Assembly (NCBI GenBank): GCA_038203635.1 | Contig: JBBRDT010000005.1 | Location: forward strand, 1 to 63,141 | Source: DASRIA01 sp038203635 | Lineage (GTDB): Bacteria > Actinomycetota > Thermoleophilia > Solirubrobacterales > JBBDJG01 | Length of the DNA: 63,141 nt | Reading direction: 5' to 3' | Shown: one piece after another, positions 40,715 to 48,761 of the stretch | Position numbering within the stretch: the stretch's first letter is position 1 | Layout of the letters: every line of letters begins with the position of its first letter | Translations under genes and position numbers: made by a program | The notes under the pieces: model-generated | Database searches by the model: none | What the model was told of the DNA's origin: nothing | Seen by the model: the letters and a program-made list of their open reading frames with translations, nothing else

Positions 40715-40746
40715 GGTAACTAGCAAGTTGCAAGTCGCTAGGGTAC
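40715..40746. promoter_or_regulatory. Imperfect inverted repeat, candidate HxlR operator
   Basis: GGTAACTAGC and GCTAGGGTACC flank a 12-base centre (AAGTTGCAAGTC) in the 87-base divergent gap between the protease pair and hxlR-type gene. The CTAGC/GCTAG cores are exact. Autoregulation and control of the proteases are inferred from position. Confidence 0.45.
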
Positions 40747-40761
40747 CAGCGCCCTGCGGGC

Positions 40762-40767
40762 TACGAT
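40762..40767 (+). promoter_or_regulatory. Putative -10 box (TACGAT) for the HxlR gene
   Basis: TACGAT ends seven bases before the GTG at 40775 with no ribosome binding site, indicating a leaderless transcript. The inverted repeat at 40715-40746 covers the expected -35 position. Confidence 0.5.
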
Positions 40768-40774
40768 CTCGCAG

Positions 40775-41209
40775 GTGGAGAACAGCGAGCAGGACACTGA
40801 CCGGCGATCGCCGCTCGCGGAGGCGCTTGCCGCCGTGGGGGACCGCTGGACACTGCTTGTCGTGGAGGCTCTGCTCGCGGGCCCGCTGCGCTTCAACGAG
40901 CTGCAGGAACGGATCGGGGGAATCGCCCCCAACATCCTCAGCAACCGCACGCGGCGCCTGGAGCAGGACGGCCTCCTGCTGGCGCAGCCGTACTCGGAGC
41001 GTCCGCCGCGCTACATCTACGAGCTGACCGCCGCCGGCCGAGAGCTGGCGGGGGCGCTGCGGCTGCTGGCGGATTGGGGTGCGCGCCACTCCGGGGCCGA
41101 GCCGGTGGTGCATCGCGTGTGTGGCACGGCGCTCGAGGCGCGCTGGTACTGCCCGACCTGCGACCAGACGGTCGAGGAGCCCGACGACGAGGGCGTGCAC
41201 TACGCGTAA
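40775..41209 (+). CDS. HxlR-family transcriptional regulator with C-terminal cysteine motif
   Basis: The winged-helix domain is typical: PLAEALAAVGDRWTLLVVEALLAGPLRFNELQERIGGIAPNILSNRTRRLEQDGLL, then RYIYELTAAGREL. A 40-residue tail holds H-x2-CG and YCPTC (C116, C126, C129), which could bind zinc or sense redox state. HxlR/YodB-type proteins often repress neighbouring genes in response to electrophiles or redox change. Its likely targets are itself and the divergent proteases. Confidence 0.9.
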   Translation: MENSEQDTDRRSPLAEALAAVGDRWTLLVVEALLAGPLRFNELQERIGGIAPNILSNRTRRLEQDGLLLAQPYSERPPRYIYELTAAGRELAGALRLLADWGARHSGAEPVVHRVCGTALEARWYCPTCDQTVEEPDDEGVHYA

Positions 41210-41274
41210 CGCACCGCGGCTTCGGGCAGGGCCGCACCTACAATGCGCGAAAAGGCCGCCGACACGGCCTGTTT

Positions 41275-41365
41275 GGAGAGGTGGCCGAGAGGCTGAAGGC
41301 AGCCGCCTGCTAAGCGGTTTGGGGGGTTCATGCCTCCCACGTGGGTTCGAATCCCACCCTCTCCG
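41275..41365 (+). tRNA. tRNA-Ser (anticodon GCT)
   Basis: Acceptor GGAGAGG pairs with CCTCTCC before discriminator G. The anticodon loop CTGCTAA gives GCT at 41309-41311. The long variable arm and TTCGAATC T-loop confirm a class II serine tRNA. CCA is not encoded. Confidence 0.97.
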
Positions 41366-41379
41366 CTGGATGGTTCTAG

Positions 41380-42174
41380 ATGCCCGACGTTGACCTGCGG
41401 GAGGAGATCATTCGCCTGGGCCCTTGGCACCTGGATGTTCAGGTGACGCCCGAGATCAGCACCAGCGTCTCCCTCGAGGCCCCCGAGGGCTCATACGACG
41501 ACTCCTTCGGCCCGGTGTCGTTCCAGCCAGGAGAGAAGGGGTTCAAGCACAAGCTCCGCAGGCTCTACCCCGCCGGGCTCGAGGGGCGCTCGGTGCTCGA
41601 TTGCGCCTGCAACTGCGGCGCCTACCTGTTCTGGGCCAAGGACGCGGGTGCCGGCCACTGCCGCGGCTTCGACGTGCGGGAGCACTGGATCCACCAAGCC
41701 CGGTTCCTCCAGCGCCACAGGCGCGGGCCCAACGCGGACGTGCAGTTCGAGGTCAGGGACCTGATGGACCTTCCGGACCTCGGCCTCGAGCCATTCGACA
41801 TCACGGTCTTCACCGGGGTCCTCTACCACCTCGCGGATCCCATCAGGGGCCTGCAGATCGCCGCGGGACTCACGAAGGAGTTGTTGGTCCTGGACACGGC
41901 GACGACGTTGGACCGCCCCGACGACGGTTTCATCCTGGCGGAGGAGTCGGTGGAGGAGCTGATGTCGGGCGTGCACGGCCTGGCGTGGCGGCCGACCGGG
42001 CCGCATGTCTTGCGGCGCGTCCTGGCCTGGGCCGGTTTCGAGCACACCCACGTCGTGCGCTGGGCGTCAGGAGAGGGCTGGCGCGGCAGGCGGCTCGGGA
42101 TGCTTGCGGCGCGGCGCCCGGAGCTGCTCGAGCCGTACACCGCCGCCGCGCATCAGGGAACGAACAGCCCCTGA
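41380..42174 (+). CDS. Class I SAM methyltransferase
   Basis: Motif I is VLDCACNCGAYLFWAKDAGA with a following GFDVREHWI. The substrate-side segment is VFTGVLYHLADPIRGLQIA. The 264-residue protein begins 14 bases after tRNA-Ser and ends before tRNA-Arg. It resembles CmoB-like and natural-product methyltransferases, but no target is clear. Motif I has Cys-Asn where most families have Gly, which is unusual but seen in related proteins. Confidence 0.82.
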   Translation: MPDVDLREEIIRLGPWHLDVQVTPEISTSVSLEAPEGSYDDSFGPVSFQPGEKGFKHKLRRLYPAGLEGRSVLDCACNCGAYLFWAKDAGAGHCRGFDVREHWIHQARFLQRHRRGPNADVQFEVRDLMDLPDLGLEPFDITVFTGVLYHLADPIRGLQIAAGLTKELLVLDTATTLDRPDDGFILAEESVEELMSGVHGLAWRPTGPHVLRRVLAWAGFEHTHVVRWASGEGWRGRRLGMLAARRPELLEPYTAAAHQGTNSP

Positions 42175-42207
42175 CGCCCCTGGATCGCTCTCTAGAATGC
42201 CCCCCAC

Positions 42208-42281
42208 GCGCCCGTAGCTCAGCCGGATAGAGCGTCGGTCTACGAAACCGAAGGTCACTGGTTCGAATCCAGTCGGGCGCG
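42208..42281 (+). tRNA. tRNA-Arg (anticodon ACG)
   Basis: Acceptor GCGCCCG pairs with CGGGCGC before discriminator G. The anticodon loop CTACGAA gives ACG at 42242-42244. A normal 74-base cloverleaf with GTTCGAATCC T-arm is present. CCA is not encoded. Confidence 0.97.
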
Positions 42282-42292
42282 CTACCGAATCC

Positions 42293-45200
42293 TCAGGTTC
42301 CGACTCGGGCCGAGCTTCGCAACTGCTCGATCCGCTCCGCCTCGTAGCTACAGCCGATCTCCTCTGCAACCTTGGCCCCCTCGTCAAGGGTCTCCTGCGC
42401 GCGGGGGTCGCCGGCGGCGATCTGCGCCTCGGCGAGGGCTCGGAGTGCAAGCGGCAGCGTCAGCAGCATCTCTCGCTCCCGCGCCATTCGCGCGCTCCGC
42501 TCTGCGGCGTCGATGGCCTCATCGATCCGACCGGCGCCCAGCAGGGCGCGGGCCAGCACCATTCCGCGCCATGCTTCGGCTTCGCCACCGCTGTCCATCG
42601 CCTCGTCGTAGTTCCGGATCGCGCGTTCGATCGCTTCCACGGCGCCGGGGCCGTCGCCCCTCTCGGTGCGGACCAGGCTGAGATTCACCAACGCCCAGGT
42701 TCGCGAGAAGACGTCGCCCAGTCGCTCTGTCAGCTCGCAGTTTCGCTGAGCCTGTCCGAGCGCCTCGTCGAGCCTTCCCCGCGTAGCCAGCAAGTCAGCG
42801 AGGTTGCCGCGGCTCCAGCTCTCGGTCTCGTAATCAGCCTGCTCACCGGCCAGTTCTAGTGCGTACCGGATCGACTCCTCCGCCTCGTCGAGACGATTCT
42901 GGTTGCGCCGGATGATGCCCTTGGCCATGTGCGCCCAGGCCACTGGACAGCTGATCACGATTCCGGCGCCGGCGCCGACGTCATCGCCGGCGATCTCGAG
43001 CGCCTGGTCGAGCCTGCGCTCGCATTCGTCGAGTTGGCCGGCGCACATCGGAGCGTAGGCGCCGGCAACCCGGATCGCGACGCGCAACGCTCGGTCGTCG
43101 CTCTGATCGGCGAGAGCGATGGCCCTTCCCGTGGCTGCGATCCACGTACTTCCGTGCAAGACCTGGCCGGCCCGACCGGGCCCGAGCATCTCGAGCAGAC
43201 ACAGCGACCTTAGATCGCCCACGCGGGTCGCCAGCTCGCGCGCTTCTTCGAGCAGTGTTTCGAAGCGTTCAGCTTCCATTCCCAGCCGCCAGGCGAAGTC
43301 GAGTTGCAGCGCGCGCGAGGAGATCCGCAGCGCGACGGACTCACCCGAGTCGGGGAGCTGATCGGCCAGCTCGGTCACCTTCCCCCACAACCGCAGCGAC
43401 TCCTGGGGTTGGTTGTGGCCGGCCCAGTACGCGGCCCGGGCGTTCCAGCGAGCGGCCTCGAGCGTGTCTCCTCCCTGCTCGAAGTGCTGGGCCACGAGCG
43501 CCGCCAGCTCGTCGTGGCGATCGGCGTCGAACTCGATCATCGCCTTCGCCGTGGCGGCGTGCGTCGCGGCTCGCTGCTCGGCGAGCTGGGAGTTGTAGGC
43601 GACTTCGCGAGTCAGCGGATGCCGGAAGGCGAGCACGCGCTCGGGGTAGAGCTCCGCTTCGTACAGGAACCCCGCCGCGATCAGATCCTTCAGCGGTCCG
43701 TTTAGCTCTCCGCTGGAGGTCGCGCCGGCGACGCGCTCCAATGTCGGCTCCGGAACGTCGGTGTCGATCACCGATGCTGTCTGCAACACCCGCTTGGCCT
43801 GTTCGGGTAGGCGGTCAATGCGGGCGGCGAGCACGGCCTGCACGCTGGCCGGCACGCGGATCTGCTCGATCGATCCCACCAGTTGGTAGGCACCGCGCTC
43901 CCCGTTGAGGTGACCGTCCTCGACCAACTCGCGCACGACCTCCTCGACGAAGAACGGGTTGCCGCCGGTTCGCTCGTGCAGCAGCTCGGCCATCCCGTCG
44001 AGCGAGGGGTCGGTGCCGGCGACATCCTCGAAGAGTTCTTTCGTGTCGGCGGGTGTGAGCGGCACCAGGAACACTCCCCGGTACACCTCGGAGCGCTGCC
44101 AATCCGCTGTGTACTCGGGACGGAAGTTGACGACCACAAGCGTTCGCGTCCCCCCGACGGCGGCGATCTGAGCGGCGAGAAACGCATCCGAGCCCTCGTC
44201 GATCCAGTGCAGGTCCTCGACCAGGTTGATCGCCGTCGAATCACGATTCGGCGCACGCATCAGGTGCTGGACCACTCCCTGTAATCCGCGCTCTCGCGCT
44301 TCGGCGCTCATCTGGGGCGCGGGTCGCTGCGGATCGGGGATGCCGAGGAAGTCGAAGATCAGGGGCAGGTCGTCGCTGAAAGCGGGGTCGAGCAGCAGCG
44401 CGCGGCCGGCGACCTTTTCACGAGCGAGGCGCTCGTCGTCCTCCTCGTCGATCCCGAAGTATCCGCGCATCATCTGCAGCACCGGCATCAGCGGGATCGC
44501 CTCGCCGTGGGCTTGGCACTGCGCGTCATAGACCGCGATCCCGCGCGCCCGGCAGCGCTCGGCAAACTCGTGACAGAGGCGGCTCTTGCCGACGCCGGCA
44601 TCGGCCACGATGCCGATGACGCCCCCGCGACCTTCGTCGGCATCGGTCAAAGCCTGCTCGAGGATCTCCATCTCGCGCGCCCGGCCGACGAATCGCGAGA
44701 AGCCACGCTCCCGCGAGAGGTCGAGTCGCGAGCGCGCCGCGCCGATGCCGCGCAGCTCGAAGACCCTGATCGGTCGGCTGGCGCCCTTGACCTCGAACTC
44801 GCCGAGGTCGGCGAGTTCGAGGTAGCCGTGCGCGAGGCGCTCGGTGGCTTCGGCCACGTAGGCGCTGCCCGGCTCGGCCAGCGCCTCCATTCGCTGCGCG
44901 AGGCCGACGGTGTGACCGATCGCCGTGTACTCGCGGTTGCCCTCGGGGCCGATCTCTCCGGCAACGACCTCGCCCGAGTTGATGCCGATCCTGGTCGCGA
45001 AGCTGAGGCTCAGCGTCCGCCGCAGCTCAGTGGCGTAATCACGTGCCAGCGCGCCCATCCGAAGCGCCGCATAGCAGGCCCGCTGGGCATGGTCCTCCTG
45101 CGCCACCGGCGCTCCGAACACGGCCATGATTCCGTCGCCGGTGAACTTGTCGACCGTGCCGCCGAACTCCTGCACGCCCTCGCAGAGCAGATCGAAGAAG

Positions 45201-45589
45201 CGCTGCATGATTGCGCGCCACTTCTCCGGGTCGACCTGTTCCGCCAGATCCATCGATCCCTTCACGTCGGCGAACACGACCGTCACCTGCTTGCGCTCGC
45301 CGCTCAGCCCGGCGGCGTCGGGCGTTTGGTCGCGCAGCATGCCCGGGCCGCGATCGCCTGCCGGGGCCTCGGTGCTGCTCGGGCCGTCGGCGTGCCCGGG
45401 CGCGAGTTGTCCTCCGCACTGATTGCAAAACCGCTGCGCGGCCGCGTTCTCGCGCCCGCAGGATGGGCACGAGACCGTGGTGGCCAGTCCAGCCCCGCAG
45501 CTACCGCAGAAGCGAGAGTCAGACGCGTTGGCAGCTCCGCAGGCCGCGCAACTGATGTCTGCCTGTTCGCTTGGGCTGGAAGCGGTCAT
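42293..45589 (-). CDS. Zinc-ribbon/class III cyclase-like/AAA/TPR regulatory protein
   Basis: The 1098-residue protein has two zinc ribbons (four CxxC pairs in the first 60 residues). A class III nucleotide cyclase domain (about 99-281) and an AAA/STAND-type ATPase with P-loop ADAGVGKS (about 330-337) follow. Helical TPR repeats run to the C-terminus. Metal aspartates are present in FADVKGS (D108) and FTGDGIM (D152), and K148 is kept. The usual GDxVNxAxR motif reads GHTVGLAQR: the transition-state Asn is Gly229 and the Asp/Thr position is His226. Activity is therefore doubtful. The ATG at 45589 is chosen for its -10 spacing; a GTG lies 12 bases earlier. Confidence 0.88.
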   Translation of the reverse strand: MTASSPSEQADISCAACGAANASDSRFCGSCGAGLATTVSCPSCGRENAAAQRFCNQCGGQLAPGHADGPSSTEAPAGDRGPGMLRDQTPDAAGLSGERKQVTVVFADVKGSMDLAEQVDPEKWRAIMQRFFDLLCEGVQEFGGTVDKFTGDGIMAVFGAPVAQEDHAQRACYAALRMGALARDYATELRRTLSLSFATRIGINSGEVVAGEIGPEGNREYTAIGHTVGLAQRMEALAEPGSAYVAEATERLAHGYLELADLGEFEVKGASRPIRVFELRGIGAARSRLDLSRERGFSRFVGRAREMEILEQALTDADEGRGGVIGIVADAGVGKSRLCHEFAERCRARGIAVYDAQCQAHGEAIPLMPVLQMMRGYFGIDEEDDERLAREKVAGRALLLDPAFSDDLPLIFDFLGIPDPQRPAPQMSAEARERGLQGVVQHLMRAPNRDSTAINLVEDLHWIDEGSDAFLAAQIAAVGGTRTLVVVNFRPEYTADWQRSEVYRGVFLVPLTPADTKELFEDVAGTDPSLDGMAELLHERTGGNPFFVEEVVRELVEDGHLNGERGAYQLVGSIEQIRVPASVQAVLAARIDRLPEQAKRVLQTASVIDTDVPEPTLERVAGATSSGELNGPLKDLIAAGFLYEAELYPERVLAFRHPLTREVAYNSQLAEQRAATHAATAKAMIEFDADRHDELAALVAQHFEQGGDTLEAARWNARAAYWAGHNQPQESLRLWGKVTELADQLPDSGESVALRISSRALQLDFAWRLGMEAERFETLLEEARELATRVGDLRSLCLLEMLGPGRAGQVLHGSTWIAATGRAIALADQSDDRALRVAIRVAGAYAPMCAGQLDECERRLDQALEIAGDDVGAGAGIVISCPVAWAHMAKGIIRRNQNRLDEAEESIRYALELAGEQADYETESWSRGNLADLLATRGRLDEALGQAQRNCELTERLGDVFSRTWALVNLSLVRTERGDGPGAVEAIERAIRNYDEAMDSGGEAEAWRGMVLARALLGAGRIDEAIDAAERSARMAREREMLLTLPLALRALAEAQIAAGDPRAQETLDEGAKVAEEIGCSYEAERIEQLRSSARVGT

Positions 45590-45597
45590 CGCTGGAG

Positions 45598-45603
45598 ACA
45601 CTA
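45598..45603 (-). promoter_or_regulatory. Putative -10 box (TAGTGT) for the cyclase/AAA gene
   Basis: TAGTGT on the minus strand ends eight bases before the ATG at 45589. The same hexamer and spacing recur before the GT92-like gene at 48061. Confidence 0.4.
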
Positions 45604-45721
45604 ACCGGCGTATCTCACTTGTGCCCGTGGTCGGTGCCGGCAGTCAGCGGCCACAACAGCCGTACCGGTGGCAACACGGTGGCAAGAGCAAACTGGAGCG
45701 GACGTCATGCCGCTCGCCATC

Positions 45722-45727
45722 TAGGCT
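45722..45727 (+). promoter_or_regulatory. Putative -10 box (TAGGCT) for a leaderless methyltransferase transcript
   Basis: TAGGCT, a common actinobacterial -10 form, ends six bases before the ATG at 45734, and no ribosome binding site is present. Confidence 0.5.
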
Positions 45728-45733
45728 TTCCAC

Positions 45734-46555
45734 ATGGGTGACGTCACCGAGAACGAGGCTGGCTGGGATGCCTATCACTGGTCCAAGCGCGGAGACGAGT
45801 GGTCCAAGCGCTGGGGTGGCCCCGACTATCAGTGGTGGGGCATGCTCTATCCACGTGTGCGCGAGTTCCTGCCGGCCGCGACGATCCTCGAGATCGGGTC
45901 CGGCCACGGGCGCTGGACGCGCTACCTGGTCCAGCTCTGCGATCGCCTGATCGGCGTCGATCTGGCGGGCAGTTGCGTCGAGGTCTGCCGCGAGCGCTTC
46001 GCCGCCCATCCGCACGCGAGCTTCCACAAGAACGACGGCCTGTCACTGCCGATGGCGCCCGACGGGCAGGTCGACTTCGCCTTCAGCTTCGACTCGCTCG
46101 TCCACTGCGAGAGCGACGTGGTCGAGTCCTACATACGCGAGCTGTCGCGAACGCTGGGCGCGGATGGCGTCGCGTTCCTGCACCACTCGAATCTCGCGAC
46201 CTATCGAGACCCGGAGACCGGCAAGCTGCCGTTCAAGCCCGTCGGATGGCGCGGCGAGAGCATGAGCGCGCAGCTGTTCGAGCAGTTCTGCCGCGATGCC
46301 GGCCTGCTGTGCATCGGCCAGGAGGTCATCCGGTGGAGGGAGGCCGAGCACTGGTTCCGGGACTGCTTCTCGATGCTGACGCGTCCGGGCTCGAGGTTCG
46401 TGCGCGAGCACCGGGTGATCGAGAACAGCGACTACTCGGCGCAGGCAAAGACCATGGCGGGGGTGGCCGAGTTCTACGGCGCCCAGGGCTTCCCCCAGCT
46501 GGAGGAATGGGCCGCCGGCGAGCGGCCGCTGTCGCTGGTGCGCCGCCCCACCTAG
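45734..46555 (+). CDS. Class I SAM methyltransferase
   Basis: The 273-residue protein has motif I ILEIGSGHGRWTRYLVQLC, then LIGVDLAGSCVEVCRERF, and DFAFSFDSLVHCESDVVESYI. The C-terminal third contains EQFCRDAGLLCIGQEVIRWR. It looks like sugar or small-molecule methyltransferases found near glycosyltransferase genes. It is convergent with the GT92-like gene, with nine bases between the stops. Substrate is unknown. Confidence 0.87.
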   Translation: MGDVTENEAGWDAYHWSKRGDEWSKRWGGPDYQWWGMLYPRVREFLPAATILEIGSGHGRWTRYLVQLCDRLIGVDLAGSCVEVCRERFAAHPHASFHKNDGLSLPMAPDGQVDFAFSFDSLVHCESDVVESYIRELSRTLGADGVAFLHHSNLATYRDPETGKLPFKPVGWRGESMSAQLFEQFCRDAGLLCIGQEVIRWREAEHWFRDCFSMLTRPGSRFVREHRVIENSDYSAQAKTMAGVAEFYGAQGFPQLEEWAAGERPLSLVRRPT

Positions 46556-46564
46556 AGGCAGCGT

Positions 46565-48061
46565 TCACCGTTCCAGCGCTGCGCGTAGCGCCGGCAAGAA
46601 CATCAGGATCGTCTCGTCCGTCACCCCCTCTTCCGCTGCCCTGAGCCATTCGAAGTACTCCTCGGTGGGCACGTCGAGAGGTCGCCCGACGGCGCGCTTG
46701 CGTGCGCATTTCGCGACGTACTCTTCCTCGGACTTCCAGTGGTAGTGGTTCAACCGCAGCCGCTCGACCGAAGGTGGCACGAGGGTGTGACCGTCGACCG
46801 GGACGTGGTTCTCGTCCACCGCAGACAGATACGGGTAAGCGCAGTGGTGCGCGCTCGCATACGTCGTGACGCGCGTGGGGTCGACGATGCTCTTCATGTT
46901 CATGCCGCCCTCCACTCGCGCGATCGTGCGGAGATAGTTCTCGATCACCAGGCCGACGGGTCTGGTCCGATGGCCCCCGGTGCCGAACATCACCCAGGCG
47001 ACCGCCACACCCGGCCAGGCTTCATAGTCGGCGAGCACCTCCGGCAAGGGCTGCCCGGTCGGAGAGAAAAGGAACTCGTCGACATCGATGAAGGCGATCC
47101 AGCGCGAGTCGTAACGATGCCAGCGGATGCAGTCGTTGTATGCGGCGACCTGGGGGTTGAAGACGGGCCACCTCCGGACGGACACGATCCCCTCCTCCAC
47201 GTAGGGCGCGAGCACCTCGAGATGATCGTCCTCGCTGAAGTTGTCGTACAGGAAGAACCGTTCGACTCCGGCAAGCCGGTGGAACTCGATCCATTCTCGT
47301 AGATAAGGCCCTTCGTCGCGATAGATCGCGCAGATGGACAGGTACGCCTTTTTCGGCTGCCGGTCACGCGAGCCTTTCTGTCGGCCCGCCATCCAGAAGT
47401 CGGCGTGCTCACCCGCGTCCTGGATGAGGCTCTGAGCGTCGAGCATGTCTCGCACCGGGATACCCGCCTCGTCGAGTCGCGCCCTGACGTCCTCGGCGAA
47501 GGCCAGGTGCCGCGCGTACTGGTCGACGAGCGAGAGCCGGTAGGTCCACTCGTAGCCCAGCGTCTGCTCGAGCATGTCGAACAGCCTGGGCCGGATGACG
47601 GGGAGGTCCTCCGGCGCGCACGCGAAGTTGAACAGCGAGCCGATCGCGAGCACCCCGTCGTTTCGCCCGCTGTCGCGTTTGGCGAGCAGCTCGGGACGTG
47701 TGAGCAGGTCCGGACGCTCTTGTGCGGCCGCGCGCACGAACGAGTCGAGTCGTTCGACCGGGCTTTGACTCGAGTCGAGAAAGGCAGCGAGGGCTCGTCC
47801 GAGGGACTCCGGTGCAGCGATTCGCTGGAGCCATCCCTGGTGCGGCCGCTCGGTGAGGTCGTAGGGCCGGCCGGCAAAGGTGCGGGCCGAAAGCGCGCGG
47901 AGCGCTTCGAGCCACGGTTCACCTGCGGCGGAGAGTTCCACGATCCGGCGCAGTTCGTGTGCCGCCTCCAGCCTGTAGACGCGCTCCTTCGCATCGAAGG
48001 TATCGCTCGAACGTGCGCGGCGCACGTAGTCGAGCATTCGCGCCCATCGGACGTCGCTCAT
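46565..48061 (-). CDS. GT92/DUF23-like glycosyltransferase with novel N-terminal domain
   Basis: The catalytic half (about 245-480) has YLSICAIYRDEGPYLREWIEFH, ERFFLYDNFSEDDHLEVL and the D-x-D site IAFIDVDEFLFSP. It ends with LRLNHYHWKSEEEYVAKCARKRA, the classic GT92 pattern. The first 230 residues are helical (YDLTERPHQGWLQRI, FNFACAPEDLPVI) and are shared only with the paralogue at 48762. They may recognise the acceptor. The ATG at 48061 aligns with the paralogue start and lies eight bases from a TAGTGT -10 box. Confidence 0.87.
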   Translation of the reverse strand: MSDVRWARMLDYVRRARSSDTFDAKERVYRLEAAHELRRIVELSAAGEPWLEALRALSARTFAGRPYDLTERPHQGWLQRIAAPESLGRALAAFLDSSQSPVERLDSFVRAAAQERPDLLTRPELLAKRDSGRNDGVLAIGSLFNFACAPEDLPVIRPRLFDMLEQTLGYEWTYRLSLVDQYARHLAFAEDVRARLDEAGIPVRDMLDAQSLIQDAGEHADFWMAGRQKGSRDRQPKKAYLSICAIYRDEGPYLREWIEFHRLAGVERFFLYDNFSEDDHLEVLAPYVEEGIVSVRRWPVFNPQVAAYNDCIRWHRYDSRWIAFIDVDEFLFSPTGQPLPEVLADYEAWPGVAVAWVMFGTGGHRTRPVGLVIENYLRTIARVEGGMNMKSIVDPTRVTTYASAHHCAYPYLSAVDENHVPVDGHTLVPPSVERLRLNHYHWKSEEEYVAKCARKRAVGRPLDVPTEEYFEWLRAAEEGVTDETILMFLPALRAALER

Positions 48062-48069
48062 CCGCGGGG

Positions 48070-48075
48070 ACACTA
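48070..48075 (-). promoter_or_regulatory. Putative -10 box (TAGTGT) for the first GT92-like gene
   Basis: TAGTGT on the minus strand ends eight bases before the ATG at 48061. No ribosome binding site is evident. Confidence 0.4.
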
Positions 48076-48158
48076 CGCAATTGGGGTCGCTGCTCGCACG
48101 GCCCCGTTATACACTGCGCCGCACGCACTGCTGACCGCTTTCACCGAGTGAGGATCCG

Positions 48159-48749
48159 ATGAAGCGCTTCATAGTCACCGGACGCCCACGCTCCGGTACT
48201 GCCTACGCCGCCGAACTGTTCCGCGCTCTCGGCGTCCGCATCGAACACGAGAAGGTCTTCGGTATCGCCCAGGCTGCGGGCGACCTGCCCGTCGACTGGC
48301 GCGACGCCGACGCCGTCGTCCTGCACCAGGTCCGGCACCCGCTCGAGTTCACCCGGTCGATCGTCGGCATCGCGTTTCTGTCCGACCATCGCCGCGAGAA
48401 GCCGTTCCCGACCGTCGTCGGCAACCACGTTCCCGAGATATACGAACCGGCGCGCGAAGCCGATCGGGCCGCGCTGTTGTGGCGGGCCTGGAACACGCAG
48501 GCAGAGGCGCACGCGGACATCACATACCGGCTGGAGGACCTCGACGTCGCGCTGCTGATGCGCCTCGCCGAGCTGGTGGAGCTCGACGTCACCACAGACC
48601 AGGCCGCCCGGGCGCTCGACAGCATTCCGCGAAACGTGAACCAGCGCAATCGGAACACGACGGTCCCGTGGGCCCGCATCGCGCCGATCACCGCCGATCT
48701 GGCGGCCCACTACGGCTACGAAGCACCCGTGGCCGACCGCGCCGGATAG
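48159..48749 (+). CDS. Sulfotransferase-like P-loop protein
   Basis: The 196-residue protein opens KRFIVTGRPRSGTAYAAELF, the 5'-phosphosulfate loop of PAPS-dependent sulfotransferases. It has a 3'-phosphate-binding-like HQVRHPLEFTRSIVGIAF. It is short for the family. The ATG has a GAGG site six bases upstream. It would move sulfate to a sugar or other hydroxyl, but a kinase-like role cannot be excluded. It is followed after 12 bases by the second GT92-like gene, so the two are likely co-transcribed. Confidence 0.8.
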   Translation: MKRFIVTGRPRSGTAYAAELFRALGVRIEHEKVFGIAQAAGDLPVDWRDADAVVLHQVRHPLEFTRSIVGIAFLSDHRREKPFPTVVGNHVPEIYEPAREADRAALLWRAWNTQAEAHADITYRLEDLDVALLMRLAELVELDVTTDQAARALDSIPRNVNQRNRNTTVPWARIAPITADLAAHYGYEAPVADRAG

Positions 48750-48761
48750 GGCGGGCAGCGG

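Noticed and set aside
41200..41430. Minus-strand open frame across tRNA-Ser (GCT)
   Set aside because: The GEGGIRTHVGG string is another antisense-tRNA artefact; the frame also runs over the HxlR end and the next gene.
42067..42450. Minus-strand open frame across tRNA-Arg
   Set aside because: PTGFEPVTFGF is an antisense-tRNA artefact, overlapping the methyltransferase and the cyclase/AAA gene.
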